64,000 nt of DNA, from positions 62,001 through 126,000 of the forward strand of contig CASIAB010000001.1 in the NCBI GenBank assembly GCA_949372635.1, in the 5' to 3' direction. Within the stretch, counting starts at the first letter, position 1; the number at the start of each line of letters is the position of its first letter. Source of the DNA: an uncultured Pseudomonadales bacterium (GTDB taxonomy: Bacteria > Pseudomonadota > Gammaproteobacteria > Pseudomonadales > Pseudohongiellaceae). Position numbers and translations under genes: made by a program. The notes under the pieces are model-generated. The model had not been told where the DNA came from, ran no database searches, and worked only from the letters and a program-made list of their open reading frames with translations. Positions 53,800-63,467 of the stretch are shown here, piece after piece.

Positions 53800-53938
53800 T
53801 TTTCCCTATGGGCCTATTGCTAATGTTATGTAAGGACATAGCATCGAGCTTTTCCGAATGTTACGAGAAAGAACCGGATCGATGCATTACAAGCAACTAT
53901 TCTCTCTCAAGCGATACTATCAAAATTGCCAGCCTTAT

Positions 53939-54400
53939 TCATTCCACCAGTGTTTTATGGAGCGCGTAGTAGCTCATCAAGAGCTTGTGTTGAGGATTAA
54001 TCTGATAATAGATGTAAGCATAAAAGGAGGGGACGATCTCACGGGCATATCTCTTTACATTATGCTGCAATACATCTTGAGGAATATTGTCCCGCTGCGA
54101 CTCCTCCTCGATTATTGCGAAAACCTCGCGATCGAACATTAACTGGTCAATCAATATCTGCCTTCACTGCGCTGTAACGGACGGATCTTGATCTGTAGGC
54201 TGTTATTTAGCTTATCGACGGTCTTGTTTAGGCGACGTTGTAGGTACCAGCGAATGCTGGGAAAAGCCCACTCACGATTAGTGGTTAGTTGGCGGTCAGC
54301 AGCAGTCCGAAGAATCTCCAGTTAGTTAGGTAGGGCGACAGTTGAGGTTAAGACGGCCGTCCAAGGCTCTCATTATGTTCTCGATTGCAGAAGAATACAT
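53939..54400 (-). pseudogene. Decayed glycerophosphate/phospholipid acyltransferase (PlsB-like) front
   Basis: Three short minus-strand frames read in order as one protein: MYSSAIENIMRALDGRL; then LEILRTAADRQLTTNREWAF and WYLQRRLNKTVDKLNNSL; then LIDQLMFDREVFAIIEEESQ and KRYAREIVPSFYAYIYYQIN. This resembles the region upstream of the catalytic domain of PlsB-type acyltransferases. The frame shifts near 54345 and 54155 and stops at 53939 before any HxxxxD acyltransferase motif. The remaining gap (53800-53938 and 54401-54575) holds no other gene. Confidence 0.4.
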
Positions 54401-54575
54401 GCTGTGATTTTCAAAAATAGCGAGTTTAATGGCCTATCCATCTATTTATGAGATGGACTTAGCAAGTGATAGTCTCTATCCTTCGCACCCTCTTAACTTT
54501 CCGTGTATTTATCGGCTTAATTATGCGTCTACATATTCCCAAATTACCGGCTCGAGGGCATAGCAAGGCAATACT

Positions 54576-56525
54576 ATGAGTAGCGAAGAAATCACCTCGT
54601 TCGAGCAAATGGCGCTGTCTAAGCCTCTATTAAAGGCACTCGTTGATGTGGGCTACGAAACGCCTTCCCCTATTCAAGCACAAACCATCCCCTTGCTACT
54701 TGAGGGCAGAGATGTGCTTGGCCAGGCACAGACTGGTACCGGCAAGACTGCCGCTTTTGCTCTACCTATTCTTTCGAAACTGGATGTAAAGCAGAAAGAC
54801 CCTCAGGTTATGGTTTTAGCACCAACGCGCGAACTTGCCATTCAAGTCGCCGAAGCCTTTCAGAAGTACGCTAGTCATATAAAAGATTTTCACGTTCTGC
54901 CAGTTTATGGCGGTCAGGACTACAGCGGCCAAATACGCGCTTTGAAACGTGGTGTACATGTGGTGGTCGGAACACCAGGCCGAGTCATGGACCATATGCG
55001 CCGTGGCACACTGAAACTCAATCATCTTACTACCCTCGTCCTAGACGAAGCCGATGAGATGTTACGCATGGGTTTCATTGACGATGTCGAATGGATTCTC
55101 GAACAAATACCCAAGCAGAGACAGATCGCCCTCTTCTCTGCAACGATGCCTCCGCAGATACGACGGATTGCCAGTAAGTATCTGACCGACCCAGTTCAAG
55201 TTACGGTCAAGATGAAGACCGCCACTGCCGAGTCGATCCGCCAGCGTTTTTGGCCGGTTAGCGGCATGCATAAACTTGACGCACTCACTCGAATCTTAGA
55301 AGCCGAAACTTTCGATGCAATGCTTATTTTTGTGCGCACGCGCATTCTTACTGTCGACTTAGCAGAAAAACTTTCTGCTAGGGGATTCTCGGCCACAGCA
55401 CTCAATGGTGATATAGCGCAGAAAACACGCGAGCGTACTATTGAGAGACTTAAGAAAGGGCAGTTAGATATTCTGGTCGCAACCGATGTCGCTGCCCGAG
55501 GTTTAGACGTAGATCGAATCAGTCACGTGGTGAACTACGATATACCACACGATACTGAATCCTATATTCACCGTATCGGCCGCACCGGGAGAGCCGGACG
55601 TGAAGGAGATGCAATCCTATTTGTTGCTCCACGCGAGAAACGCATGCTAGCCGCCATCGAAAGGGCGACGAACAAGAAGATCGAGATGATGGAGCTGCCT
55701 TCCACGCAATTGATCAACGATAAGCGAGTAGAGCAATTCAAACAGTCGATATCAGAGACCATCGCTAACGAGGATCTTTCTCAATACACTAAATTGCTAG
55801 AGAATTTTGAGGCAGAGAACGAATTTCCAATGCTAGGCATCGCAGCGGCACTTGCCAAGCTTGCTCAAGGCGACACGCCTTTATTGCTGCAGAACAAGCC
55901 GACGCGAAAAACAGAAAAATTCACACGTGTGGATGAAGGTGAATCGCGAGGCCGGTCACGCTCCAAGCCTCCCATTGGAGATAGAAGCTCCAGAGGTGAG
56001 TCACGCTCGCGACCTCCAACAGAAGATAGAAGTCCCAGAGGAGAGTTGCGCTCACGACCTCCAAGGGCCGACAGCCCTCCAGAAAAAGGCATGGAACGAT
56101 TTCGCCTAGAAGTGGGCCACAAACATGACGTTATGCCCGGCAATATCGTCGGCGCTATCGCCAACGAAGCAGGCTTAGACGCTCAACATATAGGCCGCAT
56201 CAACATTCACGATGATCACAGCACAGTCGATCTACCCGACGACATGCCAGATGAGATTTTCAAAGAACTCAAGAATGTATGGGTCTCTGGGCAAACACTA
56301 AAAATCTCCCGCTTAAAAATGGATGGAAAATTATCTCGATCCGCGCGTCCTGCATTCGAAAAGCCAAGCAAAGGGCCAGGCAAAGGGCCTAAGAAAGACA
56401 AGAAGCCAAAGCGTAAACCCGCAGCGAGAGGCAAGTCTAACGCGAAGGCTAAAGATGACCCAAAGAAGAAGGCTGCCGCAAAGAAGAAGTCTCGTCACAG
56501 GAATCGCGTAGGCACTGGGAAGTAG
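54576..56525 (+). CDS. deaD: DEAD-box RNA helicase DeaD/CsdA
   Basis: 649 residues. Q motif near the start (SFEQMALSK-like), AQTGTGKTAA, PTRELA, TPGRVMDH, DEAD, SAT, then RGLDVDR and HRIGRTGRAG. A DbpA-type RNA-binding domain (FRLEVGHKHDVMPGNIVGAI) is present at about 508-580, and the tail is Lys-rich. It unwinds RNA during ribosome assembly and cold adaptation. A 15-residue Arg/Ser/Pro repeat occurs three times at 458-502. AAGG lies 7 bases before ATG. It is followed by a strong terminator. Confidence 0.95.
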   Translation: MSSEEITSFEQMALSKPLLKALVDVGYETPSPIQAQTIPLLLEGRDVLGQAQTGTGKTAAFALPILSKLDVKQKDPQVMVLAPTRELAIQVAEAFQKYASHIKDFHVLPVYGGQDYSGQIRALKRGVHVVVGTPGRVMDHMRRGTLKLNHLTTLVLDEADEMLRMGFIDDVEWILEQIPKQRQIALFSATMPPQIRRIASKYLTDPVQVTVKMKTATAESIRQRFWPVSGMHKLDALTRILEAETFDAMLIFVRTRILTVDLAEKLSARGFSATALNGDIAQKTRERTIERLKKGQLDILVATDVAARGLDVDRISHVVNYDIPHDTESYIHRIGRTGRAGREGDAILFVAPREKRMLAAIERATNKKIEMMELPSTQLINDKRVEQFKQSISETIANEDLSQYTKLLENFEAENEFPMLGIAAALAKLAQGDTPLLLQNKPTRKTEKFTRVDEGESRGRSRSKPPIGDRSSRGESRSRPPTEDRSPRGELRSRPPRADSPPEKGMERFRLEVGHKHDVMPGNIVGAIANEAGLDAQHIGRINIHDDHSTVDLPDDMPDEIFKELKNVWVSGQTLKISRLKMDGKLSRSARPAFEKPSKGPGKGPKKDKKPKRKPAARGKSNAKAKDDPKKKAAAKKKSRHRNRVGTGK

Positions 56526-56574
56526 AGCAGCAGAGCTTTTACCTAGAAGTTTTGCTTCACATTATTGAACAAAA

Positions 56575-56608
56575 AAAACGGGTGCAAATTTACATTTGCA
56601 CCCGTTTT
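56575..56608. terminator. Bidirectional rho-independent terminator
   Basis: AAAACGGGTGCAAAT / ATTTGCACCCGTTTT form a 15-base-pair stem with a 4-base loop, A run on the left and T run in the right arm. It serves the helicase and the convergent NHL gene. Confidence 0.93.
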
Positions 56609-56640
56609 GCATAAAACCATTACGGTCCTATAGATTCAAC

Positions 56641-57813
56641 TCACGGAATTAAACGTGGGATGAACTTAGTCATACCTTGAATTGGCCCAACCTCGCCAGC
56701 GTAGACAACGCCATTGCGGTCAACTGTAACGCCCTCACCCATAGAACCTAAGCCACCCATGCCAGAGCCACGTTCAGAGTCATGTGCCTTGATGTAGTAA
56801 AGCACCTCACCTGTGCGGGCACTGCCTACACGCAGACCCTTCTGCCAACCTGGATTGTAATTTTCATCAGACTCGGAGTCGATGGCATACAGCATGTCAG
56901 TATTAGGATCGATGAACAGACCGCTGATGCGGCTGAACTGGTACCAAGTATCTAAATGATCACCATCTTGCGTGAATATCTGAATGCGGCTGTTACCACG
57001 GTCAGCTACAAACAACCTGCCCTGCGAATCCATACCTAGAGAGTGAGGTGAACGGAACTGCCCATCCTCAAAGCCGAATTCACCGAAGCTCTTTATAAAA
57101 GAACCGTCTGGCGAAAAGATCGACATACGACTCTTCGCCGTTGGACCAGCTTCATTCTGAAACTGTGCCCCGTGAGTGTCGCCTACGTAGATGTTGCCAT
57201 TTGGTGCAACAAGAACGTCGTTCGGCGCGTCGAAGTGAGTCGGTGGATCACCAGCTTCACCCCCTGTACCTAAGGTCATTAGCAATTCACCGGTTGGGCT
57301 GAACTTCAAAACCGTATGGCCCTTGCCTGCAGCAGATGGATTTTCTTCTAATTCAGCAGCGCTTGCAGCACGAGCATCGACGACCCAGACATTGCCATCG
57401 CTGTCGACGTCCATACCGTGTGGCCAGATAATCTGACCTCCACCAAAGCTCTGCACAACGTTGCCATTTGGATCCAACTTAACAATCGGATCCACATCCG
57501 ATGTGGCACAAGAGTTCGTACCACAGCGATCACCAGCCCAAACGTGGATACCGTCGATATCAATATTAACTGCACTCACTGAACCCCAGCTACGGCCATC
57601 GGGTAAAGTACCGAAGTTGCGCTGTGTCTCATAAGGATTCGGCAGGTGGTTGATTGGTTCCTGATCTGCATGGGCGGCGGGCTGGATAGCACCCGGTCGC
57701 GCTGGTTGCGCTAGAGCAGCGGTCGAAAGCAACGACAGCGCGATACTGGTAACCCCGGCGGTAAGAAGCAATCGAGCTCCTCTTCCCTGTCTAGTTTTAT
57801 TACTATTGTTCAT
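56641..57813 (-). CDS. Exported NHL-repeat beta-propeller protein
   Basis: 390 residues; signal peptide ends ALAQP. NHL blades: IIWPHGMDVDSDGNVWVVDA, KFSPTGELLMTLGTGGE, NGNIYVGDTHG and GRLFVADRGNSRIQIFTQDG. It closely parallels the fragment at 1-514 and resembles the gene at 40109-41044. AGAGG lies upstream of ATG at a normal distance. Function unknown. Confidence 0.85.
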   Translation of the reverse strand: MNNSNKTRQGRGARLLLTAGVTSIALSLLSTAALAQPARPGAIQPAAHADQEPINHLPNPYETQRNFGTLPDGRSWGSVSAVNIDIDGIHVWAGDRCGTNSCATSDVDPIVKLDPNGNVVQSFGGGQIIWPHGMDVDSDGNVWVVDARAASAAELEENPSAAGKGHTVLKFSPTGELLMTLGTGGEAGDPPTHFDAPNDVLVAPNGNIYVGDTHGAQFQNEAGPTAKSRMSIFSPDGSFIKSFGEFGFEDGQFRSPHSLGMDSQGRLFVADRGNSRIQIFTQDGDHLDTWYQFSRISGLFIDPNTDMLYAIDSESDENYNPGWQKGLRVGSARTGEVLYYIKAHDSERGSGMGGLGSMGEGVTVDRNGVVYAGEVGPIQGMTKFIPRLIP

Positions 57814-58145
57814 TATTCACCTCTTTTGTACAGCTTGATTAACTCTCTTGATTTAGTTCTTACTTAACTCTCGAATTCATTTTTTAACTAACTATTTAGA
57901 CAATCTCGCCTGCAGGTAGGCCCTGACTTTTCTTTAGGATGACCTCAAACAAAAACTCAGAGCAACACTTTCAACTTTATAGTAATAATAAATTCGACGA
58001 ACCTGAGAACATGGACTCTCGAGCGGTCGTTGTCAAGACGACTTAATCCTAGGAAAGGCCCTGCGTCCGCAATACACGTAGGAATCTCTAGACTCGCGTC
58101 TATTCGATGTTTATCCTCTGGTTCTCAACGAAAAGAGAGGTTCTC
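57814..58145. other. 332-base divergent intergenic region
   Basis: It lies between the NHL gene and the small membrane protein/SSS operon and should hold both promoters. I saw no RNA gene, hairpin or clear site in it, apart from several AACTCTC-like heptads near 57842-57886 that may be chance. Confidence 0.4.
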
Positions 58146-58679
58146 ATGCGCAGTATTTTGATATACGTGATCTTCGCTACCGTACTATTGATGGCAGGTA
58201 TTCTCGTTGCTATCTGTCTTGCTGACACGGTGCCGAATGCCGCTGGTTTAGCCCATGCACAGTTCAACGGCATGCAGGCCGGCGGCGACGGTGCCGCGCG
58301 ACTAGAGCACATTGGCGGTTTGGCCTTCGCCTTTCAGGCATTACTGCTTCTACTGATCATATGCCTCGCAGCGCTGGGTGTTGCCGAAGAGCGTCGCAGC
58401 ACAGAATTCTGGGCGTATATGGGTGGCACTTTATTATTTAGCTTCTTTGTATGGTGGCAGATGTACTTTGGTCATCAAGCCTTCCTGAAAACTGGGGTCA
58501 CCAGCTATTTCATGGGATTTCCTGTTGCTACAGCCTGGCAGGTATACGGCACCTGGCTAGGGGCGATTCCGCTGATAATCTTGTACAGCGTAGGCTTTCG
58601 GAAATTCATCTTCACCGAGGAAGATGAACAGAAATACGAGAAATTACTAGCAAATATCGCAAAAAAGTCGGAGCAGTAG
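58146..58679 (+). CDS. Small membrane protein, partner of the SSS symporter
   Basis: 177 residues from ATG 58146 (AGAGG 5 bases upstream), with four membrane helices (ILIYVIFATVLLMAGILVAI, LLLLLIICLAALG, GGTLLFSFFVWW, WLGAIPLIILYSVGF). It is 4 bases before the symporter start. No family recognised; such small proteins beside SSS symporters may act as auxiliary subunits. Confidence 0.75.
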   Translation: MRSILIYVIFATVLLMAGILVAICLADTVPNAAGLAHAQFNGMQAGGDGAARLEHIGGLAFAFQALLLLLIICLAALGVAEERRSTEFWAYMGGTLLFSFFVWWQMYFGHQAFLKTGVTSYFMGFPVATAWQVYGTWLGAIPLIILYSVGFRKFIFTEEDEQKYEKLLANIAKKSEQ

Positions 58680-58683
58680 TTCC

Positions 58684-60180
58684 ATGGAACCCTATAGACA
58701 GGAAATTATCATTGGCGCCGTTATCATCTATATGGTTTTTTGTGTCATCACTGGCCTCTGGGCCATGCGGCGCACGAAAAATTCTAGCGACTTCTTTATA
58801 GCAGGCAGAGGCTTAGGACCTATTGTAGTTTCTCTTGCCCTGTTCTCATCCACGCTAAGTGGTTTCGGATTTGTAGGCGGTCCGGGGCTGGTCTATTCGA
58901 TTGGCGTGAGTTCGTTCTGGATGATCGTCATCTCATCCAGCGGCTATGCGCTAGGCTTTTTCCTCGTAGCAAAACGAATCCGCATGATCGCCGACGTCCG
59001 CAATTGCATTTCTCTTCCAGATGTTCTTGCAGCAAGATACAACAGTGAAGCGGTTCGATTTCTTATTGCCGTTACAATTGTTCTAGGAGTAATGGGCTAC
59101 CTTGCAACACAAATTTTAGCCATGGCTGTAGTGTTGCAGGCGATCCTCTCTGGCACTGTCATGTTCGCTGAAATAGGACTCGTTACCTGTGTCGTTATTT
59201 CTTCTACCGTTTTAATCTTCTACTGCGTTACTGGAGGCATCATTGCCTCTGTCTATACCGATGTGGTGCAAGGCGCGATAATGATGATCGCTGGGGTTTT
59301 GATTCTATTGACAGCGATGTCTGTATTCGACGGTGGAATGCAGGAAGCGACCTCCATAATTCTTGCAGACGACGGCGAAGCCATGATGCCCTTCGGTGCC
59401 GCCGGAATCATGGCCTCACTAGGCTGGTTCTTCGTCTTCGGTTTAGGTCTTGCAGGCCAACCTCATCTTGTAACGAAGATGATGATGAACAGAAACATAT
59501 CGGACAACAGTGTCATCCTCCCGATGTCCCTGCTCGGTTACGTCATGGCGGCCCTTCTATGGGTCTCCATTGGAGTGATCATGCGCGCAGCTGTTATCGA
59601 TGGCGTTATAGAACCGCTAGCTCTTCCAGATGATGCCGCCTCCCTCTTCCTTTCGATATTTACCAATCCATTGCTCGCGGGTATCGTTTTTGCCGGCCTG
59701 TTTGCTGCAATCATGTCGACGTCTGATGCCTTCCTCAACATAGGTACTGCTGCAATCATTCACGACATACCCAAAGCTATTCAAGGGCATGCTATTCAGA
59801 ACGAGCTGTTCTGGGCTCGCATAGTTACCGTGATTTTAGCGATAGTTGCGGCTAGCTTCGCGCTCTATTCACACTTTCAAGACGCCACACTAGTCGCCAT
59901 ACTCGGCGCTTTCGGCTGGGCGACCTTCGCGGCATCGATATTTCCAGTACTAGCTATCGGCCTAAACTGGAAGGGCGCTACGGCGATGGGAGCCGTTGCT
60001 GCGATCGTTTCAGCCTTGTTGATAAACTTTATCATCCAACTCGCTGGTATCGTTTTACCCTACGGCATACTCGGCGGACTCGTCGCCTTCATAGTCTCAC
60101 TCGTGCTGTTTATTGGTGTGTCACTAGTAACGAGGAAGCCAAAACTCGATGCAGACATGGAAGCGGTGCTAAATATTTAA
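58684..60180 (+). CDS. Sodium:solute symporter (SSS family)
   Basis: 498 residues with about 13 helices. SSS features: GLWAMRRTKNSSDFFIAGRG, LFSSTLSGFGFVGGPGLVYS, YCVTGGIIASVYTDVVQGAI and LFAAIMSTSDAFLNIGTAAI. It is related to acetate/proline/pantothenate symporters; the substrate is unknown. Convergent with the VOC gene, 18 bases apart. Confidence 0.92.
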   Translation: MEPYRQEIIIGAVIIYMVFCVITGLWAMRRTKNSSDFFIAGRGLGPIVVSLALFSSTLSGFGFVGGPGLVYSIGVSSFWMIVISSSGYALGFFLVAKRIRMIADVRNCISLPDVLAARYNSEAVRFLIAVTIVLGVMGYLATQILAMAVVLQAILSGTVMFAEIGLVTCVVISSTVLIFYCVTGGIIASVYTDVVQGAIMMIAGVLILLTAMSVFDGGMQEATSIILADDGEAMMPFGAAGIMASLGWFFVFGLGLAGQPHLVTKMMMNRNISDNSVILPMSLLGYVMAALLWVSIGVIMRAAVIDGVIEPLALPDDAASLFLSIFTNPLLAGIVFAGLFAAIMSTSDAFLNIGTAAIIHDIPKAIQGHAIQNELFWARIVTVILAIVAASFALYSHFQDATLVAILGAFGWATFAASIFPVLAIGLNWKGATAMGAVAAIVSALLINFIIQLAGIVLPYGILGGLVAFIVSLVLFIGVSLVTRKPKLDADMEAVLNI

Positions 60181-60198
60181 AATACCGCTCTTCTCAAG

Positions 60199-61308
60199 CT
60201 ATAGCTCTAGCTGAGGCACCGAGTAAGGAGAATTTGGATCTACGGCTTGACGTAGAGAGAAAACATTGCCATCGATATCGTTCGCATGAACTTGCCAAAA
60301 ATTTCCTAGCAGAACTGGGTCGCTGACAAATTCCACACCTAGATCAGACATGCGCGCATACTCCGCCTGAATGTCACCAACTTCAATCGAATAAGAATAA
60401 CCAAGCGCCGTGCTGTCTCTATTTCCTAAGAACTGAATCGTTTCCGGATTATCGTATTCCCAGAACTCCATACTCTTCGATCGCTGCGCCATTCTGAAGA
60501 ACATGACCTTAAGCTCCACATCGTCAACATCAGTCGCATCATCAAAGGTCTCACGGTCAGCGATATCAGCCGTTCTATAAGGATTAAAACCCATTATTTC
60601 TGAGTAGTAGTCGGTTAATCGCTCGATGTCATGCGTTACCAAAGCAACCTGTGTCATCCACAAGTCTAAACCTTGTTCTATCCATTCAGGACTTCGTCGG
60701 TCTCCGCCTAATCGATCAAAATCTAGCTGTTCTAGCTCAATCATATTTCCTTCGGGGTCATAGGCATAGGCATAAGTGACGCCCTGGCCCAGCAGATCTA
60801 CAGGACCATCGCCACGGCTGAGCATTTCAACTCCTGCACGCTTGAATTTGTCGTATCCCGATAAGTGTGACGGCGACTGAAAACAAGTATGGGTCATACC
60901 CGGGCCCTCTACAGGCATCTTGCTGATCGGTACATCACGGTTATGACTAAATTCCGTGAGCTCTAAAAGCATATTCGGCGCTTCGAGCACTGCTATCTCA
61001 TACTCTATCCCTTCGCGGCCAAATAGTTTGTCAGCTGCACTATTGCTACGAACTACTTCTCTGTGAATAACTTTAAAACCCGAAGCTCGCTGATAAAAAT
61101 CTAGAGACGCATCCAAATTCCTCACCGATAAACCGATGTGATTGACGCCCATTAAGGTCGTTGGAGAATCAGAGATTGTTGCATCTGGATCAATCTCATA
61201 GGCCATCGCCTGCGATGAAATCAGCAACAGCGATACGCAAGAAAAAAGCAAGCCGGAAAAGATCGACCTGCAACTGGGTTTATTACGGTCGGAAAAAATA
61301 TTGTACAT
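60199..61308 (-). CDS. Exported two-domain VOC protein
   Basis: 369 residues; signal peptide ends SQAMAYE. Two vicinal-oxygen-chelate (glyoxalase/dioxygenase) domains: GVNHIGLSVRNLDASLDFYQ at about 50-175 and VALVTHDIERLTDYYSEIMG at about 210-335, with His/Glu-type metal positions (HIGLSV, NMIELEQL). Such proteins act on glyoxylate, aromatic or fosfomycin-type substrates; an exported two-domain form is uncommon. Downstream of the PQQ gene, same strand. Confidence 0.85.
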   Translation of the reverse strand: MYNIFSDRNKPSCRSIFSGLLFSCVSLLLISSQAMAYEIDPDATISDSPTTLMGVNHIGLSVRNLDASLDFYQRASGFKVIHREVVRSNSAADKLFGREGIEYEIAVLEAPNMLLELTEFSHNRDVPISKMPVEGPGMTHTCFQSPSHLSGYDKFKRAGVEMLSRGDGPVDLLGQGVTYAYAYDPEGNMIELEQLDFDRLGGDRRSPEWIEQGLDLWMTQVALVTHDIERLTDYYSEIMGFNPYRTADIADRETFDDATDVDDVELKVMFFRMAQRSKSMEFWEYDNPETIQFLGNRDSTALGYSYSIEVGDIQAEYARMSDLGVEFVSDPVLLGNFWQVHANDIDGNVFSLRQAVDPNSPYSVPQLEL

Positions 61309-61386
61309 TGTGAGCTCTCAAAAATTACGGACTAAAGAATGATTCCAAAATACTAAATAGCTACGGGTCAGATCTGCACTCACTAT

Positions 61387-63243
61387 TTAGTTCCCATCGA
61401 GTGAATAAACCAATAACACATTACCTGGCGCCTCAGCCCACTTCTCATAACCCGAGGTGATGAAGACCTGACCATCCATGATTACCGGGCCATCTGATTC
61501 GATGGAACCGCCTGTCGCTTCGATTCCATTGCGAGTCCCGAAACTTTGTCGCGTATTGGTTTCCCAGAGTATGCTGCCATTGTCGACATCGAAAGCGCGC
61601 AAGATGCCATCTAGTCCGCCGGCAAACACTAGATCAGAAGTACTACTGACAGCTGCAGAGATGCCCTGCCAACAGAGGAATGGCCCATCTTCACATTTGT
61701 CTGGTAGGTCGTTACGCCACAAAACCTCACCAGTGCTGAGCCTTAAGGCGTGGATGCCCGGGTGCGCTGCGCCTACATTGTAGGGGTTATTAGTTGGCAG
61801 ATCTGAAACGCCCACGAATAGCTTCTCGCCATTGGTGCTCATGCCGTAGTGGATGCCACCCATGGTACCGCCACTTCCCGCACGTTGCTCCCACACAAGA
61901 GCGCCACCATTTGCTGGGTCGAGCGCGTACACCATCCCTGACTTCTGACCGACCCAAATCAATTCACGTCCGTTCTCATCCATCGCCAGTATAGGGGAGG
62001 CTCCGATATCATAGTCGGGCCCATCCTCCTCGGGACAGTTTGGCGTTCCTCTAGAGCAGGCACCATTCCAAGCATCGTCCTTGGTAAGTTGAGCTGCCCA
62101 GACAATCTCACCCGTCGCTATATCCATAGCCAATACGGCATCGCTATAACCATTTGCTGGTGATGAATAGTTCTCGCCAGTACCCGCATAAACCAGATTT
62201 CTTTCTGCATCGATTGTCGGGCTAGACCAAATAGGTGCGCCCGAGGGGCCGTACTGCTGTATGCCCGCCGTGCTCAAAATAGTTGGGCGTGGTTCGTCGG
62301 TCGTATAGGTTCGCCACAACTCCTCGCCGGTACTAATGCTTAACGCCACAAGCGCGCCGCGAAACGAGCAGCAGGAGTAATTCACTCTAGCTGCTAGCAG
62401 AACCTCAAGCGAGGACACGGGCACAATGAGCGTGTCTTCATGAGCGATCACCGAACCGGTAATTGTCGCTTGAGGATGATCATGTACTTCTTTCTTCCAA
62501 TTTAACTCGCCAGTCTGCGCATTCACCGAGTAAGCAGTGCCAGCAAAATCACCGAACAAGAGTGTTTCAGGCACGCCCTGCTCATCAGTGTCTACATAGA
62601 TTGCTCCGCGCACTTCTGCGTCGGCGCTATAAGTCCACCAAGGACAGCCATTTGAATTATCCAGCGCATAGATAGTTCCTTCCTGACTACCAATGAAAGT
62701 GACTTCGGGAGTAACAACTGGCTGTGACCGCGATCGGGTTGCTTCTGGAAACGCGAATACCCATTTGAGTTTTAGCTGACTAACGTTGCTCTTATTGAGA
62801 ATGTGTTCGTCATCCTGATGGCGAGTATTTCCACTCACGCCTCCCCATCCGTTCCAGCTTACCGGCCGACTTAATGATGTAGTTGAAGACAAGCTTGCTT
62901 GGCAGCTGAAACTAACAATTTCCCTAGGTGATTCATCGAATCGCTCACCGGTAAGGAAATAGGCAATGTTGCGTTTTTGTTCGCGCGGTATAGCCATACC
63001 TGAAGTCGCCATGGAGCCGGATTCAAGCGCCTCGACTACTCGTCTTGGTGGGTAAAGAGCAAACGCAGATCGTTGCGGGGCTTCCAGCATGGCTCCTTCG
63101 TGGCATTCAGCACAAAATAATCGATATTGCGCCTCTCCGTCCGCCAATTCCGCTTCGCTCTGAGCATCTTGAGAAAACACCATCGATGGAGCAAGAAAGA
63201 GCAAACTTGCTGTAGTACAAATTTTAATTACTCGCTGTCGCAT
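61387..63243 (-). CDS. PQQ-type beta-propeller dehydrogenase fused to cytochrome c
   Basis: 618 residues; signal peptide ends MVFSQD. Cytochrome c with CAECH (44-48) and a PQQ/quinoprotein propeller (WSSPTIDAERNLVYAGTGEN, MVYALDPANGGALVWEQR, GIHALRLSTGEVLWRND). It resembles polyvinyl-alcohol dehydrogenase-type enzymes, which oxidise alcohols in the periplasm. GGAG lies 6 bases before ATG. The VOC gene follows it in the same direction. Confidence 0.88.
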   Translation of the reverse strand: MRQRVIKICTTASLLFLAPSMVFSQDAQSEAELADGEAQYRLFCAECHEGAMLEAPQRSAFALYPPRRVVEALESGSMATSGMAIPREQKRNIAYFLTGERFDESPREIVSFSCQASLSSTTSLSRPVSWNGWGGVSGNTRHQDDEHILNKSNVSQLKLKWVFAFPEATRSRSQPVVTPEVTFIGSQEGTIYALDNSNGCPWWTYSADAEVRGAIYVDTDEQGVPETLLFGDFAGTAYSVNAQTGELNWKKEVHDHPQATITGSVIAHEDTLIVPVSSLEVLLAARVNYSCCSFRGALVALSISTGEELWRTYTTDEPRPTILSTAGIQQYGPSGAPIWSSPTIDAERNLVYAGTGENYSSPANGYSDAVLAMDIATGEIVWAAQLTKDDAWNGACSRGTPNCPEEDGPDYDIGASPILAMDENGRELIWVGQKSGMVYALDPANGGALVWEQRAGSGGTMGGIHYGMSTNGEKLFVGVSDLPTNNPYNVGAAHPGIHALRLSTGEVLWRNDLPDKCEDGPFLCWQGISAAVSSTSDLVFAGGLDGILRAFDVDNGSILWETNTRQSFGTRNGIEATGGSIESDGPVIMDGQVFITSGYEKWAEAPGNVLLVYSLDGN

Positions 63244-63467
63244 TCCCTACTCCATTAAATCTTTAATTCTGATTTTATTATGCTTCCTAGCGAAGCAGGT
63301 AGAGAATACCATTATTGGTACCAAAATAAACTTCACTTAGCCCCATCAACTGAGTAGGTGATATAAACTTAGACCTAGGGGGGGAAAGTCGCAGGTGTGA
63401 CGAGCGGCGGCAGCGTTGTCAGCAAGTATTTTTAGTTTTTCCCTGCTAACTTACGCTGCTCTATTTA

